A stretch of 64,000 bases of DNA from Protopterus annectens (Eukaryota; Chordata; Ceratodontiformes; Protopteridae). Positions within the stretch are counted from its first letter, which is position 1. Each line of letters opens with the position of its first letter. Below the pieces are notes generated by a model that saw only the letters and a program-made list of their open reading frames with translations, searched no databases and was not told the origin of the DNA. The DNA lies in assembly GCF_019279795.1 (NCBI RefSeq), contig NC_056726.1:1133357328-1133421327 (forward strand), in the 5' to 3' direction. Both the position numbers and the translations under genes were made by a program. Below are positions 45,563-57,197 of this stretch, piece by piece.

Positions 45563-45903
45563 ATCTTTAACATGTTAATCTTACCTCTACATTAAACTGC
45601 TAATATGTACTCATAACTACATCCTATATGCAACCCTTGCTATGTTTGTCTAAACCTTATTATGTTTTTTTTCTCAACTGTGGTTATGTTCTTCTAAATA
45701 TTAAGAGGTTTCTTTGTTCATTTCTGTGGCTATTATTATCTCAAATAGCTAAGAATGTTCATAACTTAAGTTTTGTATATAGGTTCATAGGTTCATAGGT
45801 TCATACTAGGCTATCTGCCCTAGGGCATTTACAAGCCTAGCCAGAGTCTGTTTGGCTTTCGCCACCCATTTTAAAATGAATTTTGATATGCCCTTTTTTG
45901 AGG

Positions 45904-48900
45904 TTAGTATACTGTGCATCTGTCTAACAGTGACACAGAAGTGATACCCAGAGTAATTCTACGATCTCCCATCCACTCATCAAGATTCCTCTTGAAGAGA
46001 GTCAATAAGGGACTCTGCCTAACCTGGACTGGGATTTTATTCCAGAGTGAAGGGAGCCTCTGGGTTATGAATCTGTCCCTCCAGCATGTCCTATTTATTT
46101 CAGTGCTGAGGTTCAAGTCTCTTGAGCGCGTAGCTCGATGGGATTTGGATTTTCTGAGGTGCAGCATGTCCATTAATTCCGGGTTTGACATGGCTTTATA
46201 CATCAGGCACAGATCGCCTCTGAGCAGGTGGTATGCCACTGAGTAGAGCTGGAGTTTCTTTAACCGGGCAGCATATGGCATCTGTTTGAGCCCTTTGATC
46301 CTCTTGGTGAGGTACTTTTGGGGTCTTTCCAGTTGCTGCAGGTGTCTGGTAAGGTACAACCCAAAAGGGGCATTGTACTCAATTATGAGCCTGATGAGGG
46401 ATGAGTAAAGAGGCACGATGACCTCCCCTGATTTAGATGTGAATCCCTTCATGATTAGGTGGGCTATATAAAATGATTTTCTAACCACTTTGGCCACGTG
46501 GTTGTCAAATGAGAGATTGCTATCAACTTGGGTCCCCAAGTCCCTAATTACTTCTTCCGATTACATCCGAGTGACGCCTGTAGGTGCATCTGCAGTTACC
46601 TCCTACTGCTCCTCTAGGCATCAAATATTACTTGTTCATATTGCATTAATAATTCCAAAAATCATGCTACATACAAGGCATCAGAATATTTTATCTTAAA
46701 GCAGACATGATGGCAAACACAATTGTATCGATATCTGACCTCTGTCAATGAGTATTTGTTAGAATTGTAAGGTGATAACTTAATTTTTAAAGGCTCAGGC
46801 CACACCCACTAGGAGTTAAAAGTACACACTCAAAAGGGTTGTACTGGAGGGAATGAGTTAATGGATTGCCATCTATGTGGTAATTTTTGGGCACTTTGTT
46901 TTTGCTGAAGGGGATGACTATACACTTTTTGGCGTTTAGCTTGAGGCCAAGGATCTAGCACCAGTTGTCTGTTTCTATGAGGCCCTTTTGTAGGATGCTT
47001 GGGTTGGCTTGAGAGTCGATTATGGCGCCCAGTTTGCAGTCATCTGCAAACTTGGTCAGCCACAGTCCTTCCGTGTTGGCCTGTACCTCCGAGAAATATA
47101 TACTGAACAAGAGAGGTCCCGGGACTGAGCCTTGTGGGATGCCACTTGTAACTGGTTTGGAGTCTGACATGGCTCCAGCAATTCTAACCATGTGGGTTCT
47201 GTCCTTGAGCCAGTTTGCAACCCATCTAGTGACATAGGGGTTTATATTTAAGCTGGTGAGCTTATCTATAATGCCCGAGTGGGGTATTGTATCGAAGGCT
47301 TTAGCGAGGTCCAGGTAGGCTGTGTGGACCACCTTCCCCTCATCAATGGCCTTGGTGACTGTTTCAAAGAAATCGACCAGGTTTAAGAGGCAGGATCTGC
47401 CCTTAACAAAGCTGAACTGGGTAGGATCCAGTGTCTGTAGGTCCCCAATATCTTTATTTATGAGGTCCATGATGATCCTTTCCATAGCTTTGCAGACCAA
47501 ACTAGTCAGGCTTATGGGTTGATAGTTTCCAGGATCCGTTGAGGCACCACCTTTGTGGAGAGGGACCACTGTTGCTATACGCCACTCTTTGGGTACATAT
47601 CCTGTAGTAAGGCTGAGATTGAACAGTAGTTTTATGTTTGGGTTTAGTTCTTCTTGGAGTTCATGGAGGACGCAACCCGGGACACCGTCTGGTCCCATTG
47701 ATGCTGTGTTTTTTGCTTTGGAGAGGGCAGCTCTTACCTGAGCATTTGAGATGTCAGGGGGGCAGCACTCTGCTGTGATAGATATTTGCCCTTTTGGTGG
47801 GGAAGGGGGGGGAGAAGTTTGCTCTGAACCTGTCAGCTAGGATGTTGGCAATGTCTGTGGGTTTGGTGTATTTTTTGTCATTTTGGACTAATTCTGATCA
47901 TATCTGGGAATTCCCACCCAGGTTCCTAACATAACTAAAGAAAGCCTTGTGATTATCCTTAGTGGCCCATGCAATTTTTCTCTCGAAGCTGGAGTTAGGC
48001 GATTTTATGAGTGTCCGTAGTTTTTTGCTAATACTGATCAGAGATGCCTTCCCTTTTTGGGATTTGGCCCTATCATGTAGTAGCTTTCTCCTTATATTGT
48101 ATAGTTTGTTTATGGCTGGGGTCCACCAGACAGGACGCCTGCCTTTGGAGGATTGGGTCCTGGTTTTGTTTGGGATTGCATGAGCCATGCATTCCTGAAG
48201 GTGTTCATATAATGCATTTATAAAGGATTCTGCGGTCTGGGCCGTATTTTCCACAGGCCCGAGGGCTTTGAAGGATTCCACCTCGGTTTTGAGGAGTGTG
48301 AAATTTGCTTTAGAGAAGTTTTTCACTGTGGTTTTCTGGTCATGTGCTGGGGTCGGGATGTGAATATCTAGTGAGATTAGTTTATGGTCTGATCTTACCA
48401 GTGAGGGATACACTTCTGGTCAGGAGCATAGAGTCCCCATGTTGGTGATGATCAGGTCCAGTATGTTTTCCCCTCTTGTGGGAGTGGTAACAAGCTGTTC
48501 CATAGCATTTGAGTTTATAAATTCTAGGAACCTTTGGGCTAGGGTGTTGGAGCTAGAGTAATGCTCCCAGTCTATGTTTGGGTAGTTGAAGTCACCCAAT
48601 ATAATGGTGTTTGGAGAGACCTTCATATTTTCCAGTGTTCTCAGGAAGGCCGAGTGGGGTTCCTGGGTTTGGGAGGGTGGTCTGCAGCAGGCAATAAACT
48701 GGAAGGCAGTTTTACCCACTGTTAGTTGCACATGGATAGTCTCTGATGCTTCATGCTGTGCCACCAACCTGGAGGTGTGGGTACCTTTGACAAATATTGC
48801 TACTTCCCCTCCTTTTGTGGTTCGCTCCAAGTTTTGGGGCCAAAAAACATGGTATGAGGTATAACCTGGTAATGCTGGGGTGCTCTCAGGAGCCTTGAAC

Positions 48901-48998
48901 CAGGTTTCTGTTACTGCACAGATATGGATGTTCTCCATGCTAAGGAGAGTTTTGAGTGTGTGCATCTTGAGGTTTAGACTTCTGGCATTCAGTAGCAT
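45904..48998 (-). pseudogene. CR1-E ORF2
   Basis: The endonuclease (48998-48420) starts MLLNARSLNLKMH and has VTETWFKAPE, IILGDFNYPNIDWEHY and, past a TGA at 48420-48422, SDHKLISLDIH. The linker ends at a second TGA, where ATATGC has become ATATGA, near 47898. The palm (47698-46955) has AYLDLAKAFDTIPHSGI, PQGSVPGPLLFSIYF and LTKFADDCKLGAII. Thumb and C-terminus (46539-45904) follow the insertion, with RPIIEYNAP-like and FITQRLPSLWNKIPVQ motifs, ending LLDRCTVY. The two stops are each one base away from the F reading. Confidence 0.9.
46559..46858. mobile_element. unidentified insertion in CR1-E
   Basis: CR1 sequence stops after CTTCTTCCG and resumes at GATTGCCATCTATGTGG. The 300 bp between are not CR1. 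I see no clear terminal inverted repeats or coding sequence. The right part reads AGGCCACACCCACTAGGAG. Its nature is unknown. Its right border is within about 10 bp of the point where CR1-D is truncated. Confidence 0.7.
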
Positions 48999-49027
48999 TA
49001 CTCTTAGTTTCTTATCCCTTGTGATAC

Positions 49028-49998
49028 CTATGGAAGTGGGTTTGTCTTTTGAGCTTTGCCTAAAAATGGCACTATGGGGGTGGCAAGAGCCTTTGCCAAT
49101 ATCCGAAAGCCCAGGGGTGACAGGTGCAAGCCATCCCTAGCGAAGCATCGTGGCTTGTCAAGCATGTCATCCCAGGCTGACAGGCATTGGATCCCCTTTG
49201 AATGACACCAATACTTAAGCCAATTGTTGAAATTGATCATCTTGTCTTCATATTGTGGCATCATTCTTGGTGAGGGTAAGATGCTGCTCAAGGTCAGGGT
49301 CATACCGGCCTGGGCTACATGCTCAGAGAGCTCCTCTATGTCTCTTTTCATGTAGTCCAGGGAGGTACGTCTCAGGTCATTCACACCAGCATGGAAAATG
49401 AGTCATATTTGTACTTGCTTGGGAGTGACCTGAGTGCTTGTGTTATGTGTCAGATCCTAGTGCCTGACAGGCAGCTCACCGTGACCTTCTCCTTGTTCAG
49501 CCTGGTGAGCGGGACGTCAGTGTGCCTGATGATAGAGTCACCTATTACAAGTGTATCAGGTGTGTTGTTTAGCCTTAAGGGCTGTGACTGTTCGACACAC
49601 TGGCTTTGTGAGCTATGTGTTGCGCGCGTTTTGTTTTGGGATAGCGATTGCTTGATTGTCTGCTTTGGAGGTCTCTGTTGCTTAGGCGGATTTTTATTTA
49701 GAGCCTCCGAGTATGTTTTTGTGTGTTTATGTGCTTGGTTTGCTGTCATGGTAGGTCTATGTGAGACTGGAATTGTAGTGAGTGTGGTTTCCTTCTCCTC
49801 CTGACTGGTTATGCCAGTACTGAGTTGAGAGAGCTTAGCCTCCAGTTTGGCTATATGGTTGCATCTCTCACATGTGTTGGAATTTGTTGGGAGGAGGAGA
49901 GGGTTGTCTGTGTACATGAGGCAGTTGTAACATTGCCTCAAGATTCCCAGATTCACCAGCTGGACCAGAGAGGAGATTGACAACTGACCTTTGGACAT
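49028..49998 (-). pseudogene. CR1-E ORF1, frameshifted
   Basis: The N-terminal part (49998-49450) has CYNC/CERC zinc ligands, a short helix with KLEAKLSQL, a Lys/Thr/Gln-rich linker and VIGDSIIRHTDVPLTRL. The C-terminal part (49384-49028) has NDLRRTSLDYMKRDIEEL and CFARDGLHLSPLGF. Small deletions near 49400, where F has ACAATGACTGAG and E lacks several bases, break the frame in between. All esterase catalytic residues (Ser, Asn, Asp, His) are otherwise kept. Confidence 0.88.
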
Positions 49999-52125
49999 GC
50001 TAGAATAGTATTGGGAATTCCTTTATAATTGAAAAAAGGGCCAATGGGGAACAAGGTACTCAAGGGGAGTTTATGAGGGTGTAGTGCTTTTAATTTTCTA
50101 GTGCTGACATATAATTGCTTTAGTGAGCAAGTGCCAGGCTTTAGAGTAGGAATAGGGTGTTTATTATGAGAACTAGATCAGTTCTAAAGGAAAAAGTGAA
50201 GAGCAGACTTTGTGGAGCCGAGAATGGTTTAAACCCAATTAAGCGGTGTTGTCCGATGCTGCGCTATGTGCAAAATCGTGCAAAGCCGCGCTAAAGTGGG
50301 ATTTATACAGGGGGACTTGAAAGAGATAGAAATTGGCCCAAAACGGCCAATAGACTACCAGATTCTTGTGCTGGGAACACTCCTTCAGGGATAGATAGGC
50401 TGCTCTAAGCTCCCCACTGCCACTGGTGAACAAAGAAGCCTCCCTTTATCCAAGAAAGGAAATGGGCAACACAGGAACTTTCCAAAAGTCCAGAATACAG
50501 CAAAGCCTGTATTTGGACTACTCTAGTGCAGGAAAGATGGGAAACAAGGATTCTTTTTTTTTTGCAACAAACAGCAGGAAAATGCAATAAATATTTAACA
50601 CAGGCTAGCACACTTGAGTGTGTAGCCTCAACAGGTAAATGCAACAAACAGGGCAAACTTTAAATTACAAGCGCAAAAGTGTGCTAAAGGTGGCTTTAAA
50701 GCAGGGGGTTAGAAAGAGATAGGAAATGGCCCAAAACGGCCAATAAGCTACAAGTTACTGGGCTGGAACCCCTCCTCAAGGGACAGACAGGCTGTTCAGA
50801 GATCCCCACTCTCACTGGTGAACAAAGAAGCTTCCTCCTATCCAAATAATGATATGGGCAACACAGGAACTATGACACAGCCTAGAGATCAGCAATACCT
50901 GAAGACTGGACTATTCTAGTTCAGTAAAGGCGGGAAACAAGGATATATATATATATTTTTTTAAAGTTGCAGAAATTAGGTACAGAAACACAGTAAATGC
51001 TTTTTAATTCGGCTAGCACACTTGAGTGTATAGCCTACCAGTTGTCTGTATCACTCAGCAGGACACCTTGAGGAGCTGTGCGGAGTTGTATACAATAACA
51101 AACTTTTTAAATCACAGATTCGCCAAGAAAAAAAAAATAAAACTGGCGTTTTAGTCAGAATTAGTTAAGACAGCAAGAAAAGCAGAAAACTGATACCTAT
51201 TCACTCCAAAGTCACTCTTTTGTCTCTCTGCTGCTGTAGACTCTACAGAACACCTGGAAGGCACTTGCTGAGTGGAATACAAGCGTAAAAACTGTGCAAA
51301 TGAGGTTTTTATAGCAGGGAAGTGAAAGAGATAGAAATTATCCCAAAATGGCCAATAAACTTCTAACTTCTGGGCTGAAACCACTCCTCCAGGGACAGAT
51401 AGGCTGCACAAAGCTCCCCTCTCTCACAGGTGAACAGAGAAACTTCCTTCTATCCAAGTAAAGTAATGGCAACACAGAAACTTGTAACACAACCCTGAAT
51501 TCAGCAATAACCTGAAAACTGGACTATACTAGTTCAGAAAGGTGGGAAACAAGTATATCATTTTTTTTTCAGAAAATAGAGCAGATACAATCAAAATTAG
51601 CCCAAAAAGGCCAATAAACTACCAAGTTCTGGGCTGAAACCACTCCTCCAGGGACAGATAGCCTGCACAAAGCTCCCCTCTCTCAAAGGTGAACAGAGAA
51701 ACTTCCTTCTATCCAAGTAAGGTATGGAAACACAGAAACATGTAACACAACTCTGGATTCAGCAATAACATGAAAACTGGACTATACTAGTTCAGAAAGG
51801 TGAGAAAGAAGTATATATATATATATATATATATATTTGTTTTCCAGAAAATAGAGCAGATACAATCAAAACAACACTTTACCCAATTGACCAGTTAAAA
51901 AGCTTAAAACTGAGCTCTGTTCCAGCAGTCTTCAATCAGACAAGTTCTAACTGCACAGTCCTGCCACTAGCGTACAGAGAAACCTTCTCCAAAAAAGACG
52001 GCCTGGGTCAGTGCACAATTCATACAAAGAAAGCTAGATCCAGCCGGCCTGAATCTAGTCTATGCTACAGCAAACAAGGCATACCGATTTCAGAAGGAAA
52101 CAGTTCAAGTAAGCAAATTGTGTTT
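49999..52125 (-). repeat. CR1-E 5' leader with repeated units
   Basis: A block with GGCCCAAAACGGCCAATA, then CTCC..GGGA.AGA.AGGCTG, then TGAACAAAGAAGC, occurs four times, anchored at about 50334, 50726, 51339 and 51600. Spacing is irregular (about 390, 613 and 261 bp). The outer end (about 52010-52110) contains the block AGCTAGATCCAGCCGGCCTG also found in the CR1-A leader. A TA run lies near 51815-51835. The leader probably holds the internal promoter, as in other LINEs. Confidence 0.75.
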
Positions 52126-52127
52126 TT

Positions 52128-52240
52128 TCTCTGTAACTTGTGGGGCTTTTCCCCCTGGGGCCTGTGCTGAAAATGGGTCTCCTACGCAGTTTGACTATCC
52201 TGGTAAACACACTTAAAATAAATAATAAATAAATAATAAT
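52128..52240 (+). mobile_element. solo L2-type 3' end
   Basis: CTGTAACTTGTGGGGCTTTT is followed by CCCCTGGGGCCTGTGCTGAA and CTATCCTGGTAAACACACTT and an AAATAATAAATAAATAA tail. It is the plus-strand version of the L2-type terminus and abuts the outer end of the CR1-E leader. Confidence 0.8.
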
Positions 52241-52319
52241 CTACAAATCTGTTAAATGCTTTGATTTGGGGCTTCCTGTATTTTGTATGATCATGCTGCT
52301 TCTGCTGCTACATTACTTG

Positions 52320-52559
52320 TTAGATATTCTCTAGCTGCTGGTTATACTTCAGTGTAGTAGCTGTAACCTCTTCCAGATCTGCAGTAGTATTGCACATCAG
52401 TTCTGGAACACTATTGTGCATCAGCTCTGGAATACCATTGTGCATCAGTTCTGGAATACTGATGTGTATCAGTTCTGGAATACTATTGTGCTTCAGTTCT
52501 GGAATACTATTGTGCATCAGTTCTGGAATGCTATTGTGCAAAAGTTCTGGAATATTATT
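52320..52559 (-). pseudogene. repeat-coding ORF, C-terminal part (split by CR1-F)
   Basis: The minus strand reads about seven units of an eight-residue repeat, consensus NSIPELMH, encoded by a 24-bp minisatellite. The non-repetitive end CNTTADLEEVTATTLKYNQQ runs to a stop at 52320. The N-terminal part of the same frame lies beyond the inserted CR1-F at 57198-57521. I do not recognise the protein. The C-terminus looks helical. It could be the ORF1 of an unidentified retroelement or a fortuitous frame through a minisatellite. Confidence 0.55.
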
Positions 52560-52681
52560 AGGTTCATAGGTTCATAGGTTCATACTAGGCTATCTGCCCT
52601 AGGACATTTACAAGCCTAGCCAGAGTGTGTTTGGCTTTCGCCAGCCATTTTAAATGAATTTTGCTATGCCCTTTTTCGAGG

Positions 52682-55474
52682 TTAGTATACTGTGCCTCTG
52701 TCTAACAGTGACACAGAAGTGATACCCGGAGTAAATCTATGATCTCCCATCCACTCATCAAGATTCCTCTTGAAGAGAGTCAATGAGGGACTCTGCCTAA
52801 CCTGGACTGGGATTTTATTCTAGAGTGAAGGGAACCTCTGGGTTATGAATCTGTCCCTCCAGCATGTCCTATTTATTTCAGTGCTGAGGTTCAAGTCTCT
52901 CGAACGCATAGCTCAATAGGATTTGGATTTTCTGAGGTGCAGCTTGTCCATTAACTCCGGGTTGGACATGGCTTTATACGTCAGGCACAGATCGCCTCTG
53001 AGCAGGCGGTATGCCACTGAGTAGAGCTGGAGTTTCTTTAACCGGGCAGCATATGGCATCTGTTTGAGCCCTTTGATCCTCTTGGTGAGGTACTTTTGGG
53101 GTCTTTCCAGTTGCTGCAGGTGTCTGGTAAGGTACATCCCAAAAGGGGCATTGTACTCAATTATGGGCCTGATGAGGGATAAGTAAAGAGGCACGATGAC
53201 CTCCCCTGATCTAGATGTGAATCCCTTCATGGTTAGGTAGGCTATATAAAATGTTTTTCTAACCACTTTGGCCACGTTGTTGTCGAATGAGAGATTGCTA
53301 TCAACTTGGGTCACCAGTTCCCTAATTACTTCTTCCGTACTTAATGGATTACCATCTATGTGGTAATTTTTGGGCACTTTGTTTTTGCCGAAGGGGATGA
53401 CTATACACTTTTTGGCGTTTAGCTTGAGGCCATGGCTCTGACACCAGTTGTCTGTTTCTATGAGGCCCTTTTGTAGGATGCTTGTGTCAGCTGGAGAGTC
53501 AATTATGGTGCCAGTTTGCAGTCATCTGCGAACTTCGTCAGCCACAGTCCTTCCGTGTTGGCCTTTACCTCCAAGAAATATATACTGAACAAGAGAGGTC
53601 CCAGGACTGAGCCTTGTGGGATGCCACTTGTAACTGGTTTGGAGTCTGACATGGCTCCAGCAATTATAACCATGTGGGTTCTGTCCTTGAGCCAGTTTGC
53701 AACCCATCTAGTGACATAGGGGTTTATATTTGAGCTGGTGAGCTTATCTATAATGCCCAAGTGGGGTATTGTATCAAAGGCTTTTGCGAGGTCCAGGTAG
53801 GCTGTGTGGACCACCTTCCCCTCGTCAATGGCCTTGGTGACTGTTTCAAAGAAATTGACCCGGTTTAATAGGCAGGATCTGCCCTTAACAAAGCCGAACT
53901 GGGTAGGATCCAGTGTCTGTAGGTCCCCAATATCTTTATTTATGAGGTCTATGATGATCCTTTCCATAGCTTTGCAGACCAAGCTAGTCAGGCTTATTGG
54001 GCGATAGTTTCCAGGATCCGTTGAGGCACCACCTTTGTGGAGAGGGACCACTGTTGTTGTACGCCACTCTTTGGGTACCTATCCTGTAGTAAGGCTGAGA
54101 TTGAACAGTAGTTTTATGTTTGGGTTTAGTTCTTCTTGGAGTTCATGTAGGATGCAGCCCGGGACACCATCTGGTCCCATTGATGCTGTGTTTTTTGCTT
54201 TGGAGAGGGCGGCTCTTACCTGAGCATCTGAGATGTCAGGGGGGCAGCACTCTGCTGGGATAGATATTTGCCCTTTTGGTGTGGAAGGGGGGGAGAAGTT
54301 TGCGCTGAACCTGTCAGCTAGGATGTTGGCAATGTCTGTGGGTTCGGTGTATTTTTTGTCATTTTGGACTAATTCTGAGCATATCTGGGAATTCCCACCC
54401 AGGTTCCTAACATAACTAAAGAAAGCCTTGTGATTATCCTTAGTGTCCCGTGCAATTTTTCTCTTGGAGCTGGCCTTAGACGATTTTATGAGTGCCCGTA
54501 GTTTTTTGCTAATACTGATTAGAGATGCCTTCCATTTTTGGGATTTTGCTCTATCATGTAGTAGCTTCCTCCTTCTATTGTATAGTTTGTTTATGTTTGG
54601 GGTCCACCAGACAGGACGCCTGCCTTTGGAGGATTGGGTCTTGGTTTTGTTTGGGATTGCATGATCCATGCATTCCTAAAGGTGTTCATAGAATGCATTT
54701 ATAAAGGATTCTGCGGTCTGGGCCATATTTTCCACAGGCCCGGGGGCTTTGAAGGATTCCACCTCAGTTTTGCGGAGTGTGAAATTTGCTTTAGAGAAGT
54801 TTTTTACTGTGATTTTCTGGGCAGGGGCTGGGGTCGGGATGTGAATATCTAGTGAGATTAGTTAATGGTCTGATCTTACCAGTGAGGGATACACTTCTGG
54901 TCTGGAGCATAGAGTCCCCATGTTGGTGATGATCAGGTCTAGTATGTTTTCCCCTCTTGTGGGAGTGGTAACAAGTTGTTCCATAGCATTTGAGTTTATA
55001 AATTCTAGGAACCTTTGGGCTAGGGGTTGGAGCTAGAGTAATACTCCCAGTCTATGTTTGGGTAGTGGAAGTCGCCCAATATAATGGTGTTTTGAGAGTC
55101 CTTCATATTTTCCAGTGTTCTAAGGCCAAGTGGGGTTCCTGGGTTTGGGAGGGTGGTCTGTAACAGGCTATAAACTGGAAGGCAGTTTTACCCACTGTTA
55201 GTTGCACATGGATAGTCTCTGATGCTTTGTGCTGTGCCACCAACCTGGAGGTGTAGGTATCTTTGACGAATATTGATGCTCCCCCTCCTTTTGTGGTTCG
55301 GTCCAAGTTTTGGGGCCAAAAAACATGGTATGAGGTATAACCTGGTAGTGCTGGGGTGCTCTCAGGAGCCTTGAACCAGGTTTCTTTTACTGCACAGATA
55401 TCGATGTTCTCCATGCTAAGGAGAGTTTTGAGTGTGTGCATCTTGAGGTTTAGAATTCTGGCACTGAGTAGCAT
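52682..55474 (-). pseudogene. CR1-F ORF2
   Basis: The start is MLLSARILNLKMH at 55474, preceded by an open frame that overlaps the end of ORF1. VKETWFKAPES shows the endonuclease Glu. The GDFN region near 55070 is damaged, reading GDFHYPNID. GPDGVPGCILHEL, motif A AYLDLAKAFDTIPHLGI, motif B PQGSVLGPLLFSIYF and motif C LTKFADDCKL are present (54669-53503). One lost base near 53512 shifts the frame. The C-terminus runs from 53377. Frameshifts at 55120, 55020, 53512 and 52910 inactivate it. Confidence 0.88.
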
Positions 55475-55503
55475 TACTCTTAGTTTCTTATCCCTTGTGA
55501 TAC

Positions 55504-56478
55504 CTATGGAGGTGGGTTTGTCTTTTGAGCCTTGCCTAAAAAAGGCACTATGGGGGTGGCAAGAGCCTTTGCCATTATCCAAAAGCCCATGGGTGACAGG
55601 TGCAAGCCACCCCTAGAGAAGCATCGTGGCTTGTCGAGCATGTCATCCCAGGCTGACAGGCATTGGATCCCCTTTGAATGACACCAGTACTTAAGCCAAT
55701 TGTTGAAATTGATCATCTTGTCTTCATATTGTGGCATCATTCTTGGTGAGGGTAAGATGGTACTCAAGGTCAGTGTCATACCGGCCTGGGCTACATGCTC
55801 AGAGAGCTCCTCTATGTCTCTTTTCATGTAGCCCAGGGAGGTACATCTCAGGTCATTCACACCAGCATGGACAATGACTGAGTCATATTTGTACTTGCCT
55901 TGGAGTGACCTGAGTGCTTGTGTTATGTGGCAGATCCTAGTGCCCGACAGGCAGCTCACCGTGACCTTCTCCTTGTTCAGCCTGGTGAGTGGGACATCAG
56001 TGTACCTGACGATAGAGTCACCTATTACAAGTGTATCAGGTGTGTTGTTTAGCCTTAAGGGATGTGACTGTTCGGCACACTGGCTTTGTGAGCTATGTGT
56101 TGCTCGTGTTTTGTTTTGGGGTAGCGGTTGCTTGGGTGTCTGCTTTGGAGGTCTCTGTTGCTTAGGCAGATTTTTATTTAGAGCCTCTGAGTATGTTTTT
56201 GTGTGTTTATGTGCTTGGTTTGCTGTCATGGTAGGTCTATGTGAGACTGGAATTGTAGTGAGTGTGGTTTCCTTCTCCTCCTGACTGGTTATGCCAATAC
56301 TGAGTTGAGAGAGCTTAGCCTCCAGTTTGGCTATATGGTTGCATCTCTCACATGTGTTGGAATTTGTTGGGAGGAGGAGAGGGTTGTCTGTGTACATGAG
56401 GCAGTTGTAACATTGCCTCAAGATTCCCAGATTCACCAGCTGTATCAGAGAGGAGATTGACAACTGACCTTTGGACAT
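55504..56478 (-). CDS. CR1-F ORF1p, intact 324 aa, SGNH esterase with altered Asp
   Basis: This is a complete CR1 ORF1 protein. Residues 23-46 hold C23-x2-C26 and C43-x2-C46, a likely zinc site, then a short coiled coil at about 48-58. A Lys/Thr/Pro/Gln-rich linker reaches about 145. The SGNH/GDSL hydrolase domain fills the rest: VIGDSIVRYTDV (nucleophile Ser), VHAGVNDLRCTS (Asn) and GGLHLSPMGF (His). In the last block the other copies have DGLH, and here the Asp is Gly (codon 55609-55611, GGT in place of GAT). So the frame is open, but the catalytic triad is probably incomplete. ORF2 follows with a short overlap. Confidence 0.9.
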   Translation of the reverse strand: MSKGQLSISSLIQLVNLGILRQCYNCLMYTDNPLLLPTNSNTCERCNHIAKLEAKLSQLSIGITSQEEKETTLTTIPVSHRPTMTANQAHKHTKTYSEALNKNLPKQQRPPKQTPKQPLPQNKTRATHSSQSQCAEQSHPLRLNNTPDTLVIGDSIVRYTDVPLTRLNKEKVTVSCLSGTRICHITQALRSLQGKYKYDSVIVHAGVNDLRCTSLGYMKRDIEELSEHVAQAGMTLTLSTILPSPRMMPQYEDKMINFNNWLKYWCHSKGIQCLSAWDDMLDKPRCFSRGGLHLSPMGFWIMAKALATPIVPFLGKAQKTNPPP

Positions 56479-57063
56479 GCTAGAATAGTATTGGGAATTC
56501 CTTTATAATTGAAAAAAGGGCCAATGGGGAACAAGGTACTCAAGGGGAGTTTATGAGGGTGAAGTGCTTTTAATTTTTTAGTGCTGACTTATATAATTGC
56601 TTTAGTGAGCAAGTGCCAGGCTTTAGAGTAGGAATAGGGTGTTTATTATGAGAACTAGATCAGTTCTAAGGGAAAAAGTGAAGAGCAGACTTTGTGGAGC
56701 CGAGAATGGTTTAAACTCAATTAAGCGGTGTTGTCCGATGCTGCGCTATGCGCAAAATCACGCAAAGCTGCGCTAAAGCGGGTTTTATACAGGGGGACTT
56801 GAAAGAGCTAGAAATTGGCCCAAAACGACCAATAGATTACCAGATTCTTGTGCTGGGAACACTCCTCCAGGGATAGATAGGCTGCTCTAAGCTCCCCACT
56901 GCCACTGGTGAACAAAGAAGCCTCCCTTTATCCAAGAAAGGAAATGGGCAACACAGGAACTTTCCAAAAGTCCAGACTACAGCAAAGCCTATATTTGGAC
57001 TACTCTAGGTCAGGAAAGACGGGAAACAAGGATAATTTTTTTTCTTTTTTGAAACAAAAAAAG

Positions 57064-57197
57064 CTCCTCACAGGCAGCTCACCGTGACCTTCTCCTTGTT
57101 CAGCCTGGTGAGCGGGACGTCAGTGTGCCTGACGATAGAGTAATCTATTACAAGTGTATCAGTTGTGTTGTTTAGCCTTAAGGGCTGTGACTGTTTG
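57064..57197 (-). mobile_element. extra CR1 ORF1 fragment joined to CR1-F
   Basis: About 130 bp match the ORF1 esterase region (the GDSI-to-SCLS stretch, as at 55950-56075), in the same orientation and directly upstream of the shortened CR1-F leader. The reading includes the reverse complement of CTCACCGTGACCTTCTCCTT. It could come from a template jump onto a second CR1 RNA during insertion, or from an older CR1 piece. Confidence 0.85.

Larger units (their letters stand above)
45780..52125 (-). mobile_element. CR1 copy E, near full length
   Basis: This is the most complete CR1 here: 3' repeats (GGTTCATA units at 45781-45806), ORF2 (45904-48998), ORF1 (49028-49998) and a repetitive 5' leader to about 52125. 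An unidentified piece of about 300 bp (46559-46858) interrupts ORF2. It differs from F by only a few percent. Two single-base nonsense changes and an ORF1 frameshift suggest recent inactivation. Confidence 0.92.
52560..57063 (-). mobile_element. CR1 copy F
   Basis: The 3' end has three GTTCATAG repeats at 52560. ORF2 (52682-55474), an intact ORF1 (55504-56478) and a shortened 5' leader to about 57063, one leader unit long, follow. It is inserted in a 24-bp minisatellite that continues on both sides. Upstream of the leader lies an extra piece of ORF1 (57064-57197). It is the youngest-looking copy in the window. Confidence 0.92.

Noticed and set aside
45016-45595. Long open frames on both strands
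   Set aside because: They run through the 500-N gap and are artefacts.
21795-56284. Plus-strand frames that recur in each CR1 copy
   Set aside because: They are antisense shadows of conserved CR1 ORF1 and ORF2, kept open by the coding strand.
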